Part shown: positions 47,579 to 59,310 of the stretch, one piece after another
Numbering within the stretch: the first letter of the stretch is position 1
Layout: every line of letters starts with the position of its first letter
Origin: Chrysemys picta bellii
Lineage: Eukaryota > Chordata > Testudines > Emydidae
DNA: 64,000 bases
Assembly (NCBI RefSeq): GCF_011386835.1
Contig: NC_088791.1
Coordinates: 54,765,498-54,829,497 of the forward strand
Direction of reading: 5' to 3'
Translations under genes and position numbers: made by a program
Notes under the pieces: model-generated
The model's database searches: none
Seen by the model: the letters and a program-made list of their open reading frames with translations, nothing else
Told to the model about the DNA's origin: nothing

Positions 47579-48537
47579 TGTGATAAATGAAGGGGGTGGG
47601 GGAGGATAGCTCCCTTTTATGGACACCCAGCCAGCCAGTAGCTATAAAATCCGTCTTAATAGCTGTTCTCTAATCGCTCTACCTGTAAAGGATTAAAAAG
47701 TCTCACTGCTATGCATAGGTAAAAGGAAGTTAGTGGGCACCTGGCCAAAAGCACCAATGAGAAGGCTAGAACTTTTTAAAATTGAAAAATGGCTCAAAAC
47801 AGCCACCTCCCCTTTTGTCTGTCTGTGGTTGTTCTCCCGGAGAGAGGGGACAGGGCAGAGCTATGCTACAAGAAGCTTGGGGCCAGGTATGAAAAATCCT
47901 CAGTATCATACCTAGAAACTACTTATTTGAACCCCGGGCATGTAAGTAGATCAGGAAATGTCTAGGAAGCAGCAATTAGGTTTATCTCTTTTTATTTCTT
48001 TATGGCTTGTGGACTCCTGTGTGCTAACCCCAAAGTGCTTTTGTTTTGCTTGTAACCTTTAAGCTGGACCTCGAGAAAGCTATACTTGATGCTTAATCCT
48101 TGTAGTTCTTTTTTTTTAAATCTAGCAAAAGCCTAAGCTCCCAGATGTATTTTCTTGGGTTTTTTTAATTAATAAAAATTTACCTTTTTTAAGAACAGAA
48201 TTGGATTTTTGTGTCTTAAGAGGTTTGTGCATATGTTTAATTAGCTGGTGGTAACAGCTGATTTCTTTTCTTTTCTTCCTCAGCTCTTCCCCGGAGGCGT
48301 CGGGGGTGAAAGGGCTTGAGGGTACCCCACAGGAAGGAATTCCCAAGTGCACCTTCCTGGGTTCTCAAAGGGGTTCTGCATTTGGGTGGTAGCATTATCT
48401 ACCAGTCCAAGGCCAGAGGAAAGCTGTAACCTTGGGAGTTGAATACCAGCCTGGAGTGGCAAATATTAATTTTTAGAGTCCTTGTGGGCCCCCAACTTCT
48501 GCACTCAGAGTGCCCAAGTGGGGAATCAGCCTTGACA
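47579..48537 (+). mobile_element. solo LTR of an endogenous retrovirus, 5-bp TSD
   Basis: The 959-bp block starts TGTGATAAATGAAGG and ends CAGCCTTGACA (TG...CA). It is flanked by GCACC at 47574-47578 and 48538-48542. A promoter-like TATAAAA lies near 47645 and an AATAAA near 48171, in the order expected for U3-R-U5. No internal coding region is present, so LTR-LTR recombination probably removed it. It lacks coding potential of its own. Confidence 0.85.
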
Positions 48538-48542
48538 GCACC

Positions 48543-48839
48543 CATCAATAGTATCCATATCTCTGCTTCATTTTAATATTTCTTTGGAGCTCCTTCTAAA
48601 CATGGTTTATTCAAACAAAAATAGTTACGTGATAGGGGTAACTGGATTAATGGGAAAAGGAGATTTTTATACATGCACAGAGCCCAATTAACTTAAACTG
48701 AACTCCACAAAGGCCCTCCTGAGGGGCTTTCAACAACTCTGTGTTCTGAGTAAAGCTGGTCAGGAATTTTTCAACCTAATATTTTTTGTCAGAAAATGTT
48801 GACTTGTTGAAACCTTCTCAGCTCCAGGATGGAAGAAGA
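48543..48839. other. no gene recognised
   Basis: Nothing recognised. Confidence 0.4.
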
Positions 48840-48995
48840 GAGAGAATTGCCTTCTGGTTAGGTCACTCACCTGGGCTATGGAAAAACCCAGATTCAAATC
48901 CCTGCTCTTCCCAACTCAGAGCAGGACTTGAACTTGGTTATGCTTCTTGCCAGAGGAGTGATTCAGCCCCTAGATTATTAGCTAGCCTAAGCATA
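48840..48995 (+). repeat. tRNA-derived SINE
   Basis: Pol III-type boxes are visible. The A-box region is 'ttctggttaggtcactcacc' (48851-48870) and the B-box-like 'agattcaaatccc' lies near 48890-48902. A tRNA-like tail follows ('gagcaggacttgaac'). The 3' part merges with A-rich text. Confidence 0.6.
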
Positions 48996-49681
48996 CACTC
49001 TCTCTTACACCTCCTTCCCCTTCCCCCAAATATTTTGAAAGGTCACATTTTTGTTCCAATATGGAACGAAACCAAATTTAAAAACCTCGATTAGTTTTTC
49101 CATGAAATGGAATCCTTGTTTTATGCCCACCCCAAATTCTGATTCTCTTTGCTAATGAAATCCTCCATCTGTTTGCAGACTTGCATCTTTGTTTTTACTA
49201 GATAAGATATAAATCCTACTGCAGTGCACAGAGAAAATTGGCATCTGAGTAAAGTACACCTGTAGTTCTTGATTAGACTATTTGGACCATATTTTGCTCC
49301 TGTGTGTGCTTCCTTTTGAAAGAGTTAGGCAGAGCAGTCAAATAATAGTTACACTGTTAATGGAGTTACTCCAGCTTTTCACTGGTGTAGCAGAATTTAG
49401 CTAGTGCAAGTGTGCGCAGTTTAGGTACACACAGCCCCGTCTTCATGTGACTTTATAGCTTTTAATCTCTGTTTTGAACTTTTCTCCCTGTCATTATAGG
49501 ATGTGTCCATTAATCATTCTTTACTGTGTGTATTCAATGATCAATTAAAATTAATTAATACATGTAAAATTAAAATGTTTGTGGTATTTAAAAAAGAAAT
49601 TTCTGAATTGTGAATATTTAATGTTGTGTCTATTAAATATGAAGAAGAATTTTCTGAAGGGAAGTATTTAAACCAAGCTTT
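48996..49681. other. no gene recognised
   Basis: AT-rich, nothing recognised. Confidence 0.4.
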
Positions 49682-50540
49682 TGTAGTATCCCAGACAAAA
49701 CTACACGGGATTGTTTCAGGGGGCAAGACAAAGATGCCACATTTATTATGATAACACAATTTGATTTATGACCAATAACTAATAACTACTACCTAATACC
49801 TACATCCACACACACACACACATCCAGCTGCTGTATAGTTACCAGTCCTGAACATAGCTCGAGTCCATGGCTTGATTTTGCAGCTTGGGTTCGTAGCTTG
49901 TGGCGGCTAACTGGCCAGGAAAGCCGGGCACACGAAAGGGCTGCAAAGTTGGACCACAAACATTACCGTGTTGCTTCAGTGTAAAAAATAAATACTAACT
50001 GGGTCTGCCCTCCCATGTTGGCAGCAGAACGTTACCCTCTAAAGTCTTCCATCGCACCCATCGTTTTTGTAGGCTTTAGTTTGAATCCAGAGTCTATAGG
50101 TCTTGCTGTGTCACGCTGCCTCCGGGTTCAGTATGATTGATCACCTGTCAATTGCAGACATGACTCTCAGCCTTGGACCTGGCTTTGATCTTCCTTCTAT
50201 TGTACCTTTGTTCTTTTCTTTTTAGGGTGGACTCTTCTTACTTTGTTAGGGCTGTTGTCTGCATCTTCAGCCATTGGTGTTTGAACTCCATTTCATCAGG
50301 ACAGGCTGGCTCTGGAGGGTGATTCCATCATCCTTACATACCTCATTCACACATTTAAACTAAACTAATAAGATTACAGCAGGGTTTTGAAAAAATGAAG
50401 CTTGCAGCAAGCTTTTACAAAATGGAGTAAGTGTTGTAAAATGGAGTTTGAATTACAATATGGCAAACAATGAACAGAAGTAACAATACTGAAACAGTGC
50501 AGTGATTTAAGCAGGAATTGGATTGACAGTGAAACTTACA
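49682..50540 (-). repeat. LTR-like block, minus strand
   Basis: On the minus strand the block begins TGTAAGTTTCACTGTCAATC and ends GGGATACTACA (TGTA...TACA). A polyadenylation signal AATAAA lies near 49742-49747 and a (CA)n tract at 49808-49823. No TSD matched, so the limits are approximate. It could be the 3' LTR of the retrovirus whose gag-like frame lies at 52200-52640. Confidence 0.45.
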
Positions 50541-50639
50541 AGGGCAACTGGCTGAACAGCTATGGCTCTTAACAAGCATCTTAATTGTCAATTAGCCTGT
50601 TATTGGGGTAACCGGTTTTATGAATGAATGTTGTTTCGT

Positions 50640-51041
50640 CTGACTCAAGTGAGACTCTCCGTGGGGTACTGGGTGTATAGCTGATGGAATGTTTGGATAA
50701 TGCACAGTCCACTTTTTCTTCTTTGACACACCTTTCCCAACTGGAGGCACCATGCAGAAGTAACAATTGCTGGTATGATCTGTTGGCTCTCTCCAAATCA
50801 TTGGCACTGCAAAAGGCATAGATTTCCTTTTCCTGTTCAACCACTGGCGAAGATTTGTTGCACAAGTGTTGCAGCATATGTGTGGGACCCACCTCTTGTC
50901 CTCATCTCCAATTTTGCAGCCAAAATAAAGGTGATAAGCTTTCTTAACCATAGTGGTTATACTGCGCTTTTGTGATGCAAAAGTCACTTCACCACAAACA
51001 TAGCAGAAGTTATCTGCACTGTTCACACAAGTACGAGGCAT
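50640..51041 (-). pseudogene. transposon protein N-terminal fragment
   Basis: The same ATG and N-terminal sequence as at 9914 (MPRTCVNSADNFCYVCGE, then WVPHICCNTCATNL) runs for about 130 codons. A deletion fuses the HGE position to the acidic-region codons in a new frame and the frame ends soon after. The cysteine-rich zinc-binding-like module is intact, but the conserved core and EHGERFHQD block are absent. The few differences from the first copy (for example Q to R and D to E changes) suggest a short divergence time. It cannot encode a transposase. Confidence 0.8.
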
Positions 51042-51178
51042 CTCTGCTCACTTTGGCTAAACAGAAATGTGTCCCTTTGCAAAATCAAACACTGACAAAT
51101 AAGAGAGCACGACACTGTATGATTTCTAGAGCTGATATAGGGCAATTTGTTCAGCAGAGTGATGTAAGCTTCATTATG

Positions 51179-51259
51179 ATTGCATCATCCATGACTTCTA
51201 GGAATAACATGATGCAATTCATATCATGTATGATGCAATACCAGCTTCAGATTGCATCA
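51179..51259. promoter_or_regulatory. TGATGCAAT cluster, second copy
   Basis: All four 9-mers are perfect at 51179-51187, 51210-51218, 51231-51239 and 51251-51259, with the same order and orientation as in the first copy. Confidence 0.6.
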
Positions 51260-51550
51260 TTCATTGTTTTGCCTAAAAAGCAAGTACTATCCAAACCCAG
51301 TCATAGATTCATTCATAGATCCAGTCAAGATGTATTTTAGTCATTTCTGGTTTAAATTGAGATCCCTTCCCTTTATAACTCACTTATCCTCCGCCATTCC
51401 CAAGTCAAGGGTCGTATATACTGACCCAATACCATATCTTGAAAACTAGAGCCAATCAACAATTTTAAGCATCATTTTCGTTCTCAGTGACCCAGAATTA
51501 GTAAAGTTTGACTACATTTATTTCAGAAGCATTTTGGCTGTAGAGCAGTG

Positions 51551-52199
51551 TTATTAGAGGACCTAACAAAAAATAAACCTGATGCATTGGGGACCAAAGT
51601 CTTTTGGACAGAGGTGGATGTGATTAATAATTTGGTTGGAGATGGGGGAAGTAGAGAGAGAAACAGACATTTACCCTGTCTAGTGTAGTATTTCCTGTTT
51701 CTTTGGACGCAGTGCTAGCACAGAACATGCAACACAGACTTTGTTGTGACACTATAACTATGGTATTTTATAACTCTTCAGCTGGTAACAGCTCTCCTGA
51801 TGTTCTGGTTCAGAGCCTGAAAGATAGAAGCTTAGAAACAAATTAGCACAGTACTCCTACCATGGCAGACCCTGCTCAATCTCTGCCACAGTGTGTCCAG
51901 TACTTGGGGCTGCACAAATGTTCATTAAGTGGTGCATTTCTTGTGAGTTTAAATTCTCCCTTTCTTCCAGTAAAAGGGCATTAACACTTCATCTAGAAAA
52001 AAAAATTTCGTTTCAAAATCCCCAGCCACTTTGCCATGGCCTGGAGGTCTGAGGCAGAAGTAGGCACTGTTGTTACTGTTGCAATGGTATTTTGGCCCTG
52101 GGAGGAGGAATCTACCCAAATAACCCTTCCCAATCTCCAGAGGGGTCCCAAAAGTCTGCCCCTTCTGGGGTCTCAAATGTCCCTTCTCCTGATGTTACT
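51551..52199. other. probable retrovirus-derived sequence, not resolved
   Basis: The 51949-52176 minus-strand frame shows a P/G-rich part that may continue the gag-like region, with stops and shifts. No boundary could be set. Confidence 0.3.
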
Positions 52200-52640
52200 G
52201 CTGCTGTAAGATTTGAGAGTGCAGTTTTAACTCTCTTTACCCATCCTTAAGGGCATCTAACAGGGTTTGGGTACTAATGGACATACATATCCATTTTTCT
52301 GCTTTTGCAGCAGAGGTTTGTAAATCTTGGTGCAGTTTTCCATTTTTACATTTAGCCAATTGAAGAAATACCTCATTACAGGCTTTCCATAGAAGCCAAA
52401 CTGAGGCTGCTTTCTTTTTCATTGGAGTTGAGGGTTTATATATCAATAAGTACCTAGCCAATTTGTCTCACACTTGATCAGACCAAATTGGATGGACACC
52501 CGCTCACACTTGATCAGACCAAGGGCTGTGTCCGAATTTTTGCAAGATTTGTTCAAAAGGTGTGGGTTCTTGTACAAAAGGCAATATTTCCTGTTTTTCT
52601 TTAAGGATAGCTTTAGACAGTGTTTTCGTAAACATTTTTT
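52200..52640 (-). pseudogene. endogenous retrovirus gag-like remnant
   Basis: The minus strand reads protein-like text in two frames: an N-terminal part from about 52640, then 52461-52237 (KAAASVWLLWKACNEVF and a WICMSISTQTLLDALKDG-type tail), which I associate with gag of a turtle retrovirus family. Matrix- or capsid-like assignment is not possible from sequence alone. Two in-frame stops fall in a duplicated 20-mer region (52467-52522) and further stops follow. No pol or env reading frame was found next to it. It is a fossil fragment. Confidence 0.4.
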
Positions 52641-52714
52641 TTCAACAGTTGTGAGCAACAACCAACCACAACACAACACCAAATTGATAAATATCAATCA
52701 CTATAACCCCTAAT

Positions 52715-53648
52715 TCCTGAAAGAGCAACTTACAACTCCTGAAAGAGCAATTTTTCCCTTTTTTAACTCCTGGAAGAGCTACTTACAACTCCGTTCTACA
52801 CTTTGGTAGTAAGTGATGGCTACTGACATTTAATACATTAATTATTAACAAATATTCAACATAATAAGGGTTCGCCTTGTGAAGTTTTTTGTGGTTGCAA
52901 ATCACAGCATTTAAAACAATTGCAGTCTGCCCTTTCTAAAAAATAATGCAGTAGTACAGCAGCAATCAGGAATGATGTACAATTAGTTGCTCTCTGCCAA
53001 TTAATGAGATATTTTTCTCCAGTTAAAAGCTAGAACATTCCAGGAGCTAATAATGGGAACCATTTCCTTGAAGTATTGCAGTTTTATTGTTTTTTTAATG
53101 ATTTGTACTGAAGGTTAGTGTTACACTTCCAGGTAGAGTCATTCGTTGGCTAAACATATATGCAATACTTACTAAATCACTATCTATGCACTGGATTAGC
53201 TGACAAACAATAAACCATTGTAGCGATTTGGCTGAAGAGGAAGAAAGTTAAATAAACCACATTTTATATCCTTTTCATCATCTTATTTATTTAAAATAGT
53301 TCCTAGAAAGGAAAATGCAGAAGCTGATCCTGCCTAGAGGCATTTATAACAGGTTTTTATGATCTGTTATTCACTATAATCAAGTATTCTTAAGATAGGA
53401 ACATGGCGACTATAGGCTGCCAACAGTAGACAGCCACAAGAATTACTTTCTTCAATTAAAATATGTTAATTCTCTAAATTTTACAATATTTTCATATCTT
53501 ACAGTAGATATTTTATCTTCCTCTTTTTTTTCACCATTATATTAATGTAACATTCTTTTCATTAAAAAGCCATTTTCTGGGAAGCTCTGAAATCCCCCAG
53601 GAGAATTATCTAGTTCCTTTCGAAGGAAAAATAGCAAGAAAAGTAAAT
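52715..53648. other. no gene recognised; short tandem text at its start
   Basis: At 52715-52795 the unit 'ctcctgaaagagcaacttacaa' recurs about three times with drift. The rest is AT-rich with no recognised element. Confidence 0.4.
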
Positions 53649-53840
53649 GTTCTTTTCCAAATGATTGCACATGTGCATTCCACCCTTGGTGTCTGTGCAT
53701 CCAGCCCACAGCCAGTGAACATTTTTTTAACGGTGCCTGTTGGGCAGCTTGAGCTCCCTCAGCTGCCATGCATCACTGTATGAAGATATAAAGGGCAGAG
53801 TCACCTCTAGCATCCCTCAGTTCCTTCTTACCTCTCGTGA
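53649..53840. repeat. DIRS 2 left inverted terminal repeat
   Basis: 'ttggtgtctgtgcatccagc' and 'agatataaagggcagagtca' match the reverse complement of 60060-60220 ('ttggtgtctgtgcgcccagt', 'aggtataaaggacagagctg'). A TATA-like 'gatataaagg' falls inside. Confidence 0.75.
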
Positions 53841-54056
53841 AAGTCATTGGAGCCCCTGCTCAATTCCAGAACAGTTTTCTCTCTCAGCTTGGTGTATAAC
53901 ATTGTGAATAATATAGTTAGTAACATTAGTAAGTTTTAGTTGTGTTTAAAAACAATGGATTTTTTTCAGATCTGATGTTTTTACCCATTTTGGGATTTCT
54001 GCTGATGGCACCGAGGTCTGCACCAATCACTGGGCTTCAAGCCATGTTCTTCTTGC

Positions 54057-56200
54057 TTGAGGCCTATGTCAGTGAGTGATTGGCACAATAGCTGCCTGAA
54101 GTGTCTGGGTGAAGCACATGTAATATACTGGTGCCAGATTTGCAGTCAGTTCAAGCATAGAATGAAGAAGGATAGGAAGGCTAGACTGAAATTCCTGCTG
54201 CTAGAGACAGCCCTCGGGCAACCATTGGAGCCATCCTGGTCCAACGTGATGCCAAGTATTGCAGTTTCAGTGAGAAGCACGCCTCCAGCATTATCAGAAT
54301 CCTGGCATCTATCTCCCTCACGTGTGCCAGAAAAAAAATAAGACTTCAAAAGAGGCCCCAACCAGGTGCAGTTCTCCACCCTCCAAGTTTGTTAAGAAAG
54401 ACGAGAAGGAATTGAATAGAGTGTACCTGAAATCTAAGCACACCTCCGAATCAGAGCCACATTACGGATGATTGCCCAATCTATGCTCATCCTGGAGATG
54501 TCACAGCTATTCACCTGGCTACCCTCCCTGTTTTGCTCGGCTATGCTCTGCATAAGAGACCTTAAGAGCCAATTGTAGTCACACCATTGCTTTCACTGTT
54601 CCACTATCACTATACGAAAGAAGATGTGCCTACATTGGCACAGTTGGCTTTGACACTGCAAAGAGCATCATCAAGCCCCAGTGCCAGAAGCAGCACCATC
54701 AACTTAATCAGTACTGCAACACGATACCTGTAGCACCGATTACCCCAGAGGAGTTTGCAAGCAGCAAGAAATCTGCTCTGCCTCTCGGTTTTGGTGTCAT
54801 CAGTACAAAAGTCAGATCCCTGGGCACCATTCCCCCATCTGGTACCAACAGTTCAAGCTATTGTACCACAGCTGCCTACTTCCAGGTCAGATGGCCCTTT
54901 GGTCTGGTGCAAGGGGAAGCCTGCATTGATGGCTGTGCTCTGCCCATCTCCTGGTTCTTGGCACTGGTTCCCCGAACTGACTGGATCAGCCCCTGAGTGG
55001 CCAAAAGGAGGACAGTCTTTATCATCAACCTCGGATGTAGGATCTTAGGTCTCACAAGCCTGAAGCAGGACCCGCCAGTCTCCTCATAGATCCTCTCCCC
55101 CAGCCTACCATTGTGACCCCACAATGGGAGCTTCCATGGGAATATGTGGCCGGGATATTGAGGTCTGGCCCCATATCAATGACCATTTTGAAACCCAGAG
55201 GGGTTTCCCCCAGCTCTCAGATCTTCTCCTCACTGTGTCAACTCAGTGCCCTTGTCTAGAAGGGGAAAGTCTGCACATCAGGCTGCTCTGTCTCTAGGGT
55301 CCAGTACGGGCCTGGTACCAAGCACCAGGAAGAGGTCCCAGAAGCAAAGGAACAGCCTGGAAAAGAGATTCAAGCTCCTCCAGTTTTGGCTTCCTCTTTG
55401 TCCTCTCCAGACAAACCTGTTTTTCTTTGGAGGCAACTTCACTTCCTCCTGATGATTTTAAAGCTTATCAGTAGCTGTTAAAGAGAGTGGCTGCAGACAG
55501 GTCAAGGAAGTCAGGGAGCCCTCACATTGTGGTTGACATTTTATCAGCTTGGGTCCCTTCAGGGTAGCTCTGCCAATTAACGGGGCAATACTAGGTATAA
55601 AATTGCTATGGCAGACCCCATCTTCATTATCTCCCACCTCAAAAATTGCAGAAAGAAAAGACTATGTACCCTTCTAAGGTTTTAAGTACCTTTATACTCA
55701 CCCGTTTCTGGGCTCATTAGTCACAACAGTGGCTAATGAAAGAAAGTGACAATGGCACCAGCCTGCTGCCCCCAAATCAAAGGACATGAAGTGGCTGGAC
55801 TTATTTGGCAAAAAAACTTATTTGACAGGAGGTTTGCAGCTGCGTATCACTAACCAACAGGCTCTGCTGGGGCATTACAATTTCAATTTGTGGGCTCCAT
55901 GGTAAAGTACAGAGAACTCTTTCTAGTGAACACTAGGCAGGAGTTCTCTTCCCTGGTCAATGAGGGCAGACTAGTCAGAAGAACATTGCTGCAGGCTGAG
56001 CTGGATGCAGCAGACTCAGCAGCTAGAACTATGGCTTCCACGATTGCCGTGCAGAGATCATCCTGGTCGCTATCTCCTGGTCTTACCTATGAAGTCCAGA
56101 ATACTATCCAGGACTTGCTGTTTGAGGGTCCTTTTCTATTCTCAGACTAGATGGACAGCAAGCTTCCTGAGTTTAAGGATTCAAGAGCCACCTTAAAGTC
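54057..56200 (+). pseudogene. DIRS 2 gag-like region
   Basis: The N-terminal finger reads SDWHNSCLKCLGEAHVIYWC followed by basic text FKHRMKKDRKARLKFLL (54075-54210), the Cys-Cys-His-Cys and basic repeat found in vertebrate DIRS gag. Past a Ser/Pro-rich, heavily broken middle, the C-terminal domain reads VNTRQEFSSLVNEGRLVRRT, LDAADSAARTMASTIAVQRS and EVQNTIQDLLFEGPFLF (55930-56150). A stop follows, and a frame carrying SRATLKSLDLYTPAP continues. Comparison with 30687-31139 shows the same blocks in the same order, confirming homology. It is inactive. Confidence 0.75.
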
Positions 56201-56589
56201 CTTAGATTTGTACACCCCTGCCCCAGTCAGAAAGCACTATGGCCCCAGCAGACTCACCGATATTCCGCTCGACCTTCTCAACAGGACATGTGAAAAAAGA
56301 AGTTCATGAGTTATAGGTGCAGGTCTCCCGCTCCTGCTGCTTCTGGATCCAGCTCTGGGCACTTCAAGGCACCCAGGAAGTACAAAGCAGTCTTTTTCTT
56401 GGACCTGTCAAGGTCACAATGCCAGTTTTCATATCTCCAGATCCAAACTTCCTCACATTTGCAAGGCATCTGTCCCACTTCCACAGTGCTTAGTCAAGAA
56501 TGGCTTCAGACCTCAGAGTCTTGACCACTGTGGAGGTGGGATAAACTCTCCAGTTTGGTTCTACCACTCTCTCCCACACTCCCTCCCCA

Positions 56590-57870
56590 TTCCTCTACAG
56601 AGACCATTCTTATAAGGAGCTACTCATCCAAGAGGTGGAATCTCTCTTTTGGTTGGGAGCCGTAGAGCAGGTTCCATATGGTCTCAGATGGAAAGGGTTT
56701 TATTCCAGCTGTTTCCTAATTCCAAAGGCAAAGGGGGGACTCAGACCAATCTTAAACCTCCATCAACTCAACAAGTTTTTGAAAAAGATAAAGTTCCGCA
56801 TAGTCATCCTAGTTTTTATTATTCCCTCTCTGGTTCCTGGGGACTGGTATGCTTACTTTCATGTGGGAAGCAATCAAGCTCACAGGAAGTACCTCTGATT
56901 TCTGGTAAATGAAAATCGTTTCCAATTTACCATACTACTATTCAGCAGCTCCCAAAGTCTTTAGTAGCTATAGTTTTCCAGTGAATAAGAGTTCTGGTTT
57001 ACCCCTATCTGGACAACTGGCTTGTCAAGGGCCAATCCAAACTGCAAGTACAGAACAGTGTTGCCTTGATCTAGTCAACATTCAATATCCTGGGACTGTT
57101 AATCAATGCAGAAAAGTCTCTCCTCTCCCCAGTCTAAAGGACAGAATTTATAGGGGCTGTAGTGGACTCGTCTCAACCCAGCATTTTTCTTCGAGACTCC
57201 AGGTTCCTGGCAATTCAATCAATTGTTCTAGCTGTGAAGGCTTACCCAGTCACAACAGCACCAAACTGTTTGAGGCTTCTGGGAAAAATAGCCTCCTGTG
57301 CCTACATGGTTCAATATGGCAAACACTCCTCAGAATTTTACATGGCTGACTGGCCTCAGTCTACTCAATGAGACATCAGCAGCTAGACTTGATGATGTGG
57401 GTCCCTCCCATGTCCTCACCTCCCTGGATTGGTAGGCAAATCCAGGGAATGTATGTGCAGGCATTCCATTTGCTTGCCCACAACCGACATTCGAGCTAGT
57501 GACAGGTGTTTCTGTTCTAGGATGAGGAGCCCACCTGGGTTCTCTACAGACTCAGGGTCTATGTTCCTCAGAAGACTTAGCTTTACACATCAATGTCAAA
57601 GAACTGAAAGCTGTCAGACTGGTGTGCCAAGTATTTTTAGCGCTGACCAGGGGAAGCAGCCTGTTAGTCCTCACAGACAACACAGTGGCAATATTCTACC
57701 TCAACAAGCAAGGGGATCCCACTCTTCTCCACTCTGTCAAGAGGCGACTCTTGTATGGGAGTTCTGTATTCCTAACTCAACAGATCTAGACGCCTCTTAC
57801 CTTCCGGGGGTCCAAAACAACATAGCAGAGAACCTGAACAGAGCATTTACTAGTTATCATGAGTAGTCTT
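56590..57870 (+). pseudogene. DIRS 2 reverse transcriptase/RNase H
   Basis: The RT fingers read GFYSSCFLIPKAKGGLRPIL and LHQLNKFLKKIKFRI (56690-56810). The first catalytic aspartate block appears in a shifted frame near 56850 (AYFHV). The catalytic box reads YLDNW at 57006-57020, so the second aspartate of YLDD is asparagine. RNase H follows with NELKAVRLVCQVF and LTDNTVAIFYLNKQG (57598-57715) and a later YLPGVQNNIAENLNRAF (57800-57850). At least four frame changes are needed to read it through. It is a dead copy. The YLDN box would lower or abolish polymerase activity even if the frame were intact. Confidence 0.8.
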
Positions 57871-58439
57871 TTCATCCAGATGTAGCCAGAGACATCTTTC
57901 AGTGATGGGGGTTTCCCCAAATAGACCTATTTGCGACAAGGACCAATAGAAAGTGTCAGCAGTTCTGTTCCCTATTGGGTCACAACCCGAGTTCCATGAC
58001 ATTTTATGCAGGCTCCTCTATGCTTGTCCACCAAGCCTGCTCATTCACAGGGTATTATATTAAAGATAAGACTGGACCGGAGCAGTGTCATGCTTATAGC
58101 TCTGGGGTGGGCCCATCACCACTGGTTCTCCACTCTCCTGATGCTGTTGGTGAACCCTCCAATCTCACTTCCAGTAGACTCAGGCCTAATCTCCCACTGG
58201 GTCACCTACTCCACCCAAGTCTACCATCCCTTCACTTAACTGTGGGGATTCTCCCTGGCTACATACTAGAGAGTGATCTTGCTTGAAAGAAGTTCAAGAG
58301 ATCCTGCAAAATAGTAGGAAATCTTCTACAAGAACTATTTACCTCTCTAAATGGAGTTTTTCTACCTGTTCTTGCCAGTATGGGGTATCGCCATCCCTTT
58401 CTTCAGTTCAACATATTCTGGATTACTAGTTAATGTACC

Positions 58440-59310
58440 TGAAACATCAAGGTTTGGCTGTTAGTTCGATCAAAGTACATCTGGCAGCTATTTCAGCATT
58501 CTACCCTAAAGTGGACAAATCACTCTATTTTCTTTAATGACATGAGCATAAGGGTGTTTTTTTTTTTTTTTTGAAAGGTTTAGTCAAATTACATCCTCAA
58601 GTGAAAGACCTCCTCCCTCCGGGGGATCTAAATGGAGTGTCGTCAAAGTTTATAGGCCCCCATTTGAGCCATTGCCTACTTGCTCTCTGCTGCATCTATC
58701 AGTGAAGGTGGTAATTTTGGTGGCCATTAACTCAGCCAGAAGAGTTGAGAGCTTGTGTGCCTTCATGCCTGGGCCTCCTTATATGATCGTCATTAAGGGC
58801 AATGTTTACCTATGTCCTCATCCAAAGTTTGTTCCAAAGGCAGTGTCATCTTTTCACATCAACCAGCCAGTTTATTTGCCTGCATTCTATCCAAAGTTGC
58901 TTTTGAACAGAAAAAAGGAACATTGCACACTTTGGATGTCAGAAGAGCACTAGCATTCTAGCTGCACAGAACCAGACACTTCCATAAGTTCTCCCACCTA
59001 TTTGTAGCAGTGGTAGTCAGAATAAAAGGACAAACAGTCTCCATCCAGAGAATTTCTTCTTGGATCACCTGTATATGCATGGGTTATGGCCTGGCTAATG
59101 TTACTCTGCCTAGTAGAGTCACACCTCATTTGACGAGGTCACAAAAGGCCTTGATATTTTTTTTGGCACATGTTCCATTTTCAGACATTTGTAGAGTGGC
59201 AACCTGGTTCTCGATCCCACTATGGTGTGGCCCAAGATTCCAGAGACAATGCTGGTGTTGGACATGTTCTTTCCTAATCTTTATTGAAATAGACTCTGAT
59301 CTCACCTCAT
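58440..59310 (+). pseudogene. DIRS 2 tyrosine recombinase remnant
   Basis: The core-binding part reads VSSIKVHLAAISAFYPKVD (58460-58520), then a poly-T expansion (58557-58572) disrupts the frame. The catalytic domain resumes with RPPFEPLPTCSLLHLSVKV. The R-box NSARRVESL has its arginines at 58738-58743, intact. The H-x-x-R box PHLTRSQ has His at 59127 and Arg at 59136, intact. A tyrosine candidate falls in another frame near 59220 (SHYGV). The C-terminus is interrupted by a CR1 at 59309. Compared with element 1 it keeps more of the catalytic set, but stops and frameshifts prevent expression. Confidence 0.8.
58557..58572. repeat. poly(T)16 inside the recombinase
   Basis: An uninterrupted T run adds or removes bases at an otherwise conserved coding position. 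It is a likely replication-slippage lesion. Confidence 0.7.

Larger units (their letters stand above)
50637..51550 (-). mobile_element. second copy of the CACT-ended DNA transposon, truncated
   Basis: 50637-51550 matches 9478-10423 almost base for base. The right end is the same (CACTGCTCTACAGCC on the minus strand) and the next bases are TTA, the expected place of a 3-bp duplication. The left end (element 3' part) is missing, and about 35 bp is deleted near 50650. Upstream of 50637 is unrelated LTR-type sequence. Confidence 0.8.
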
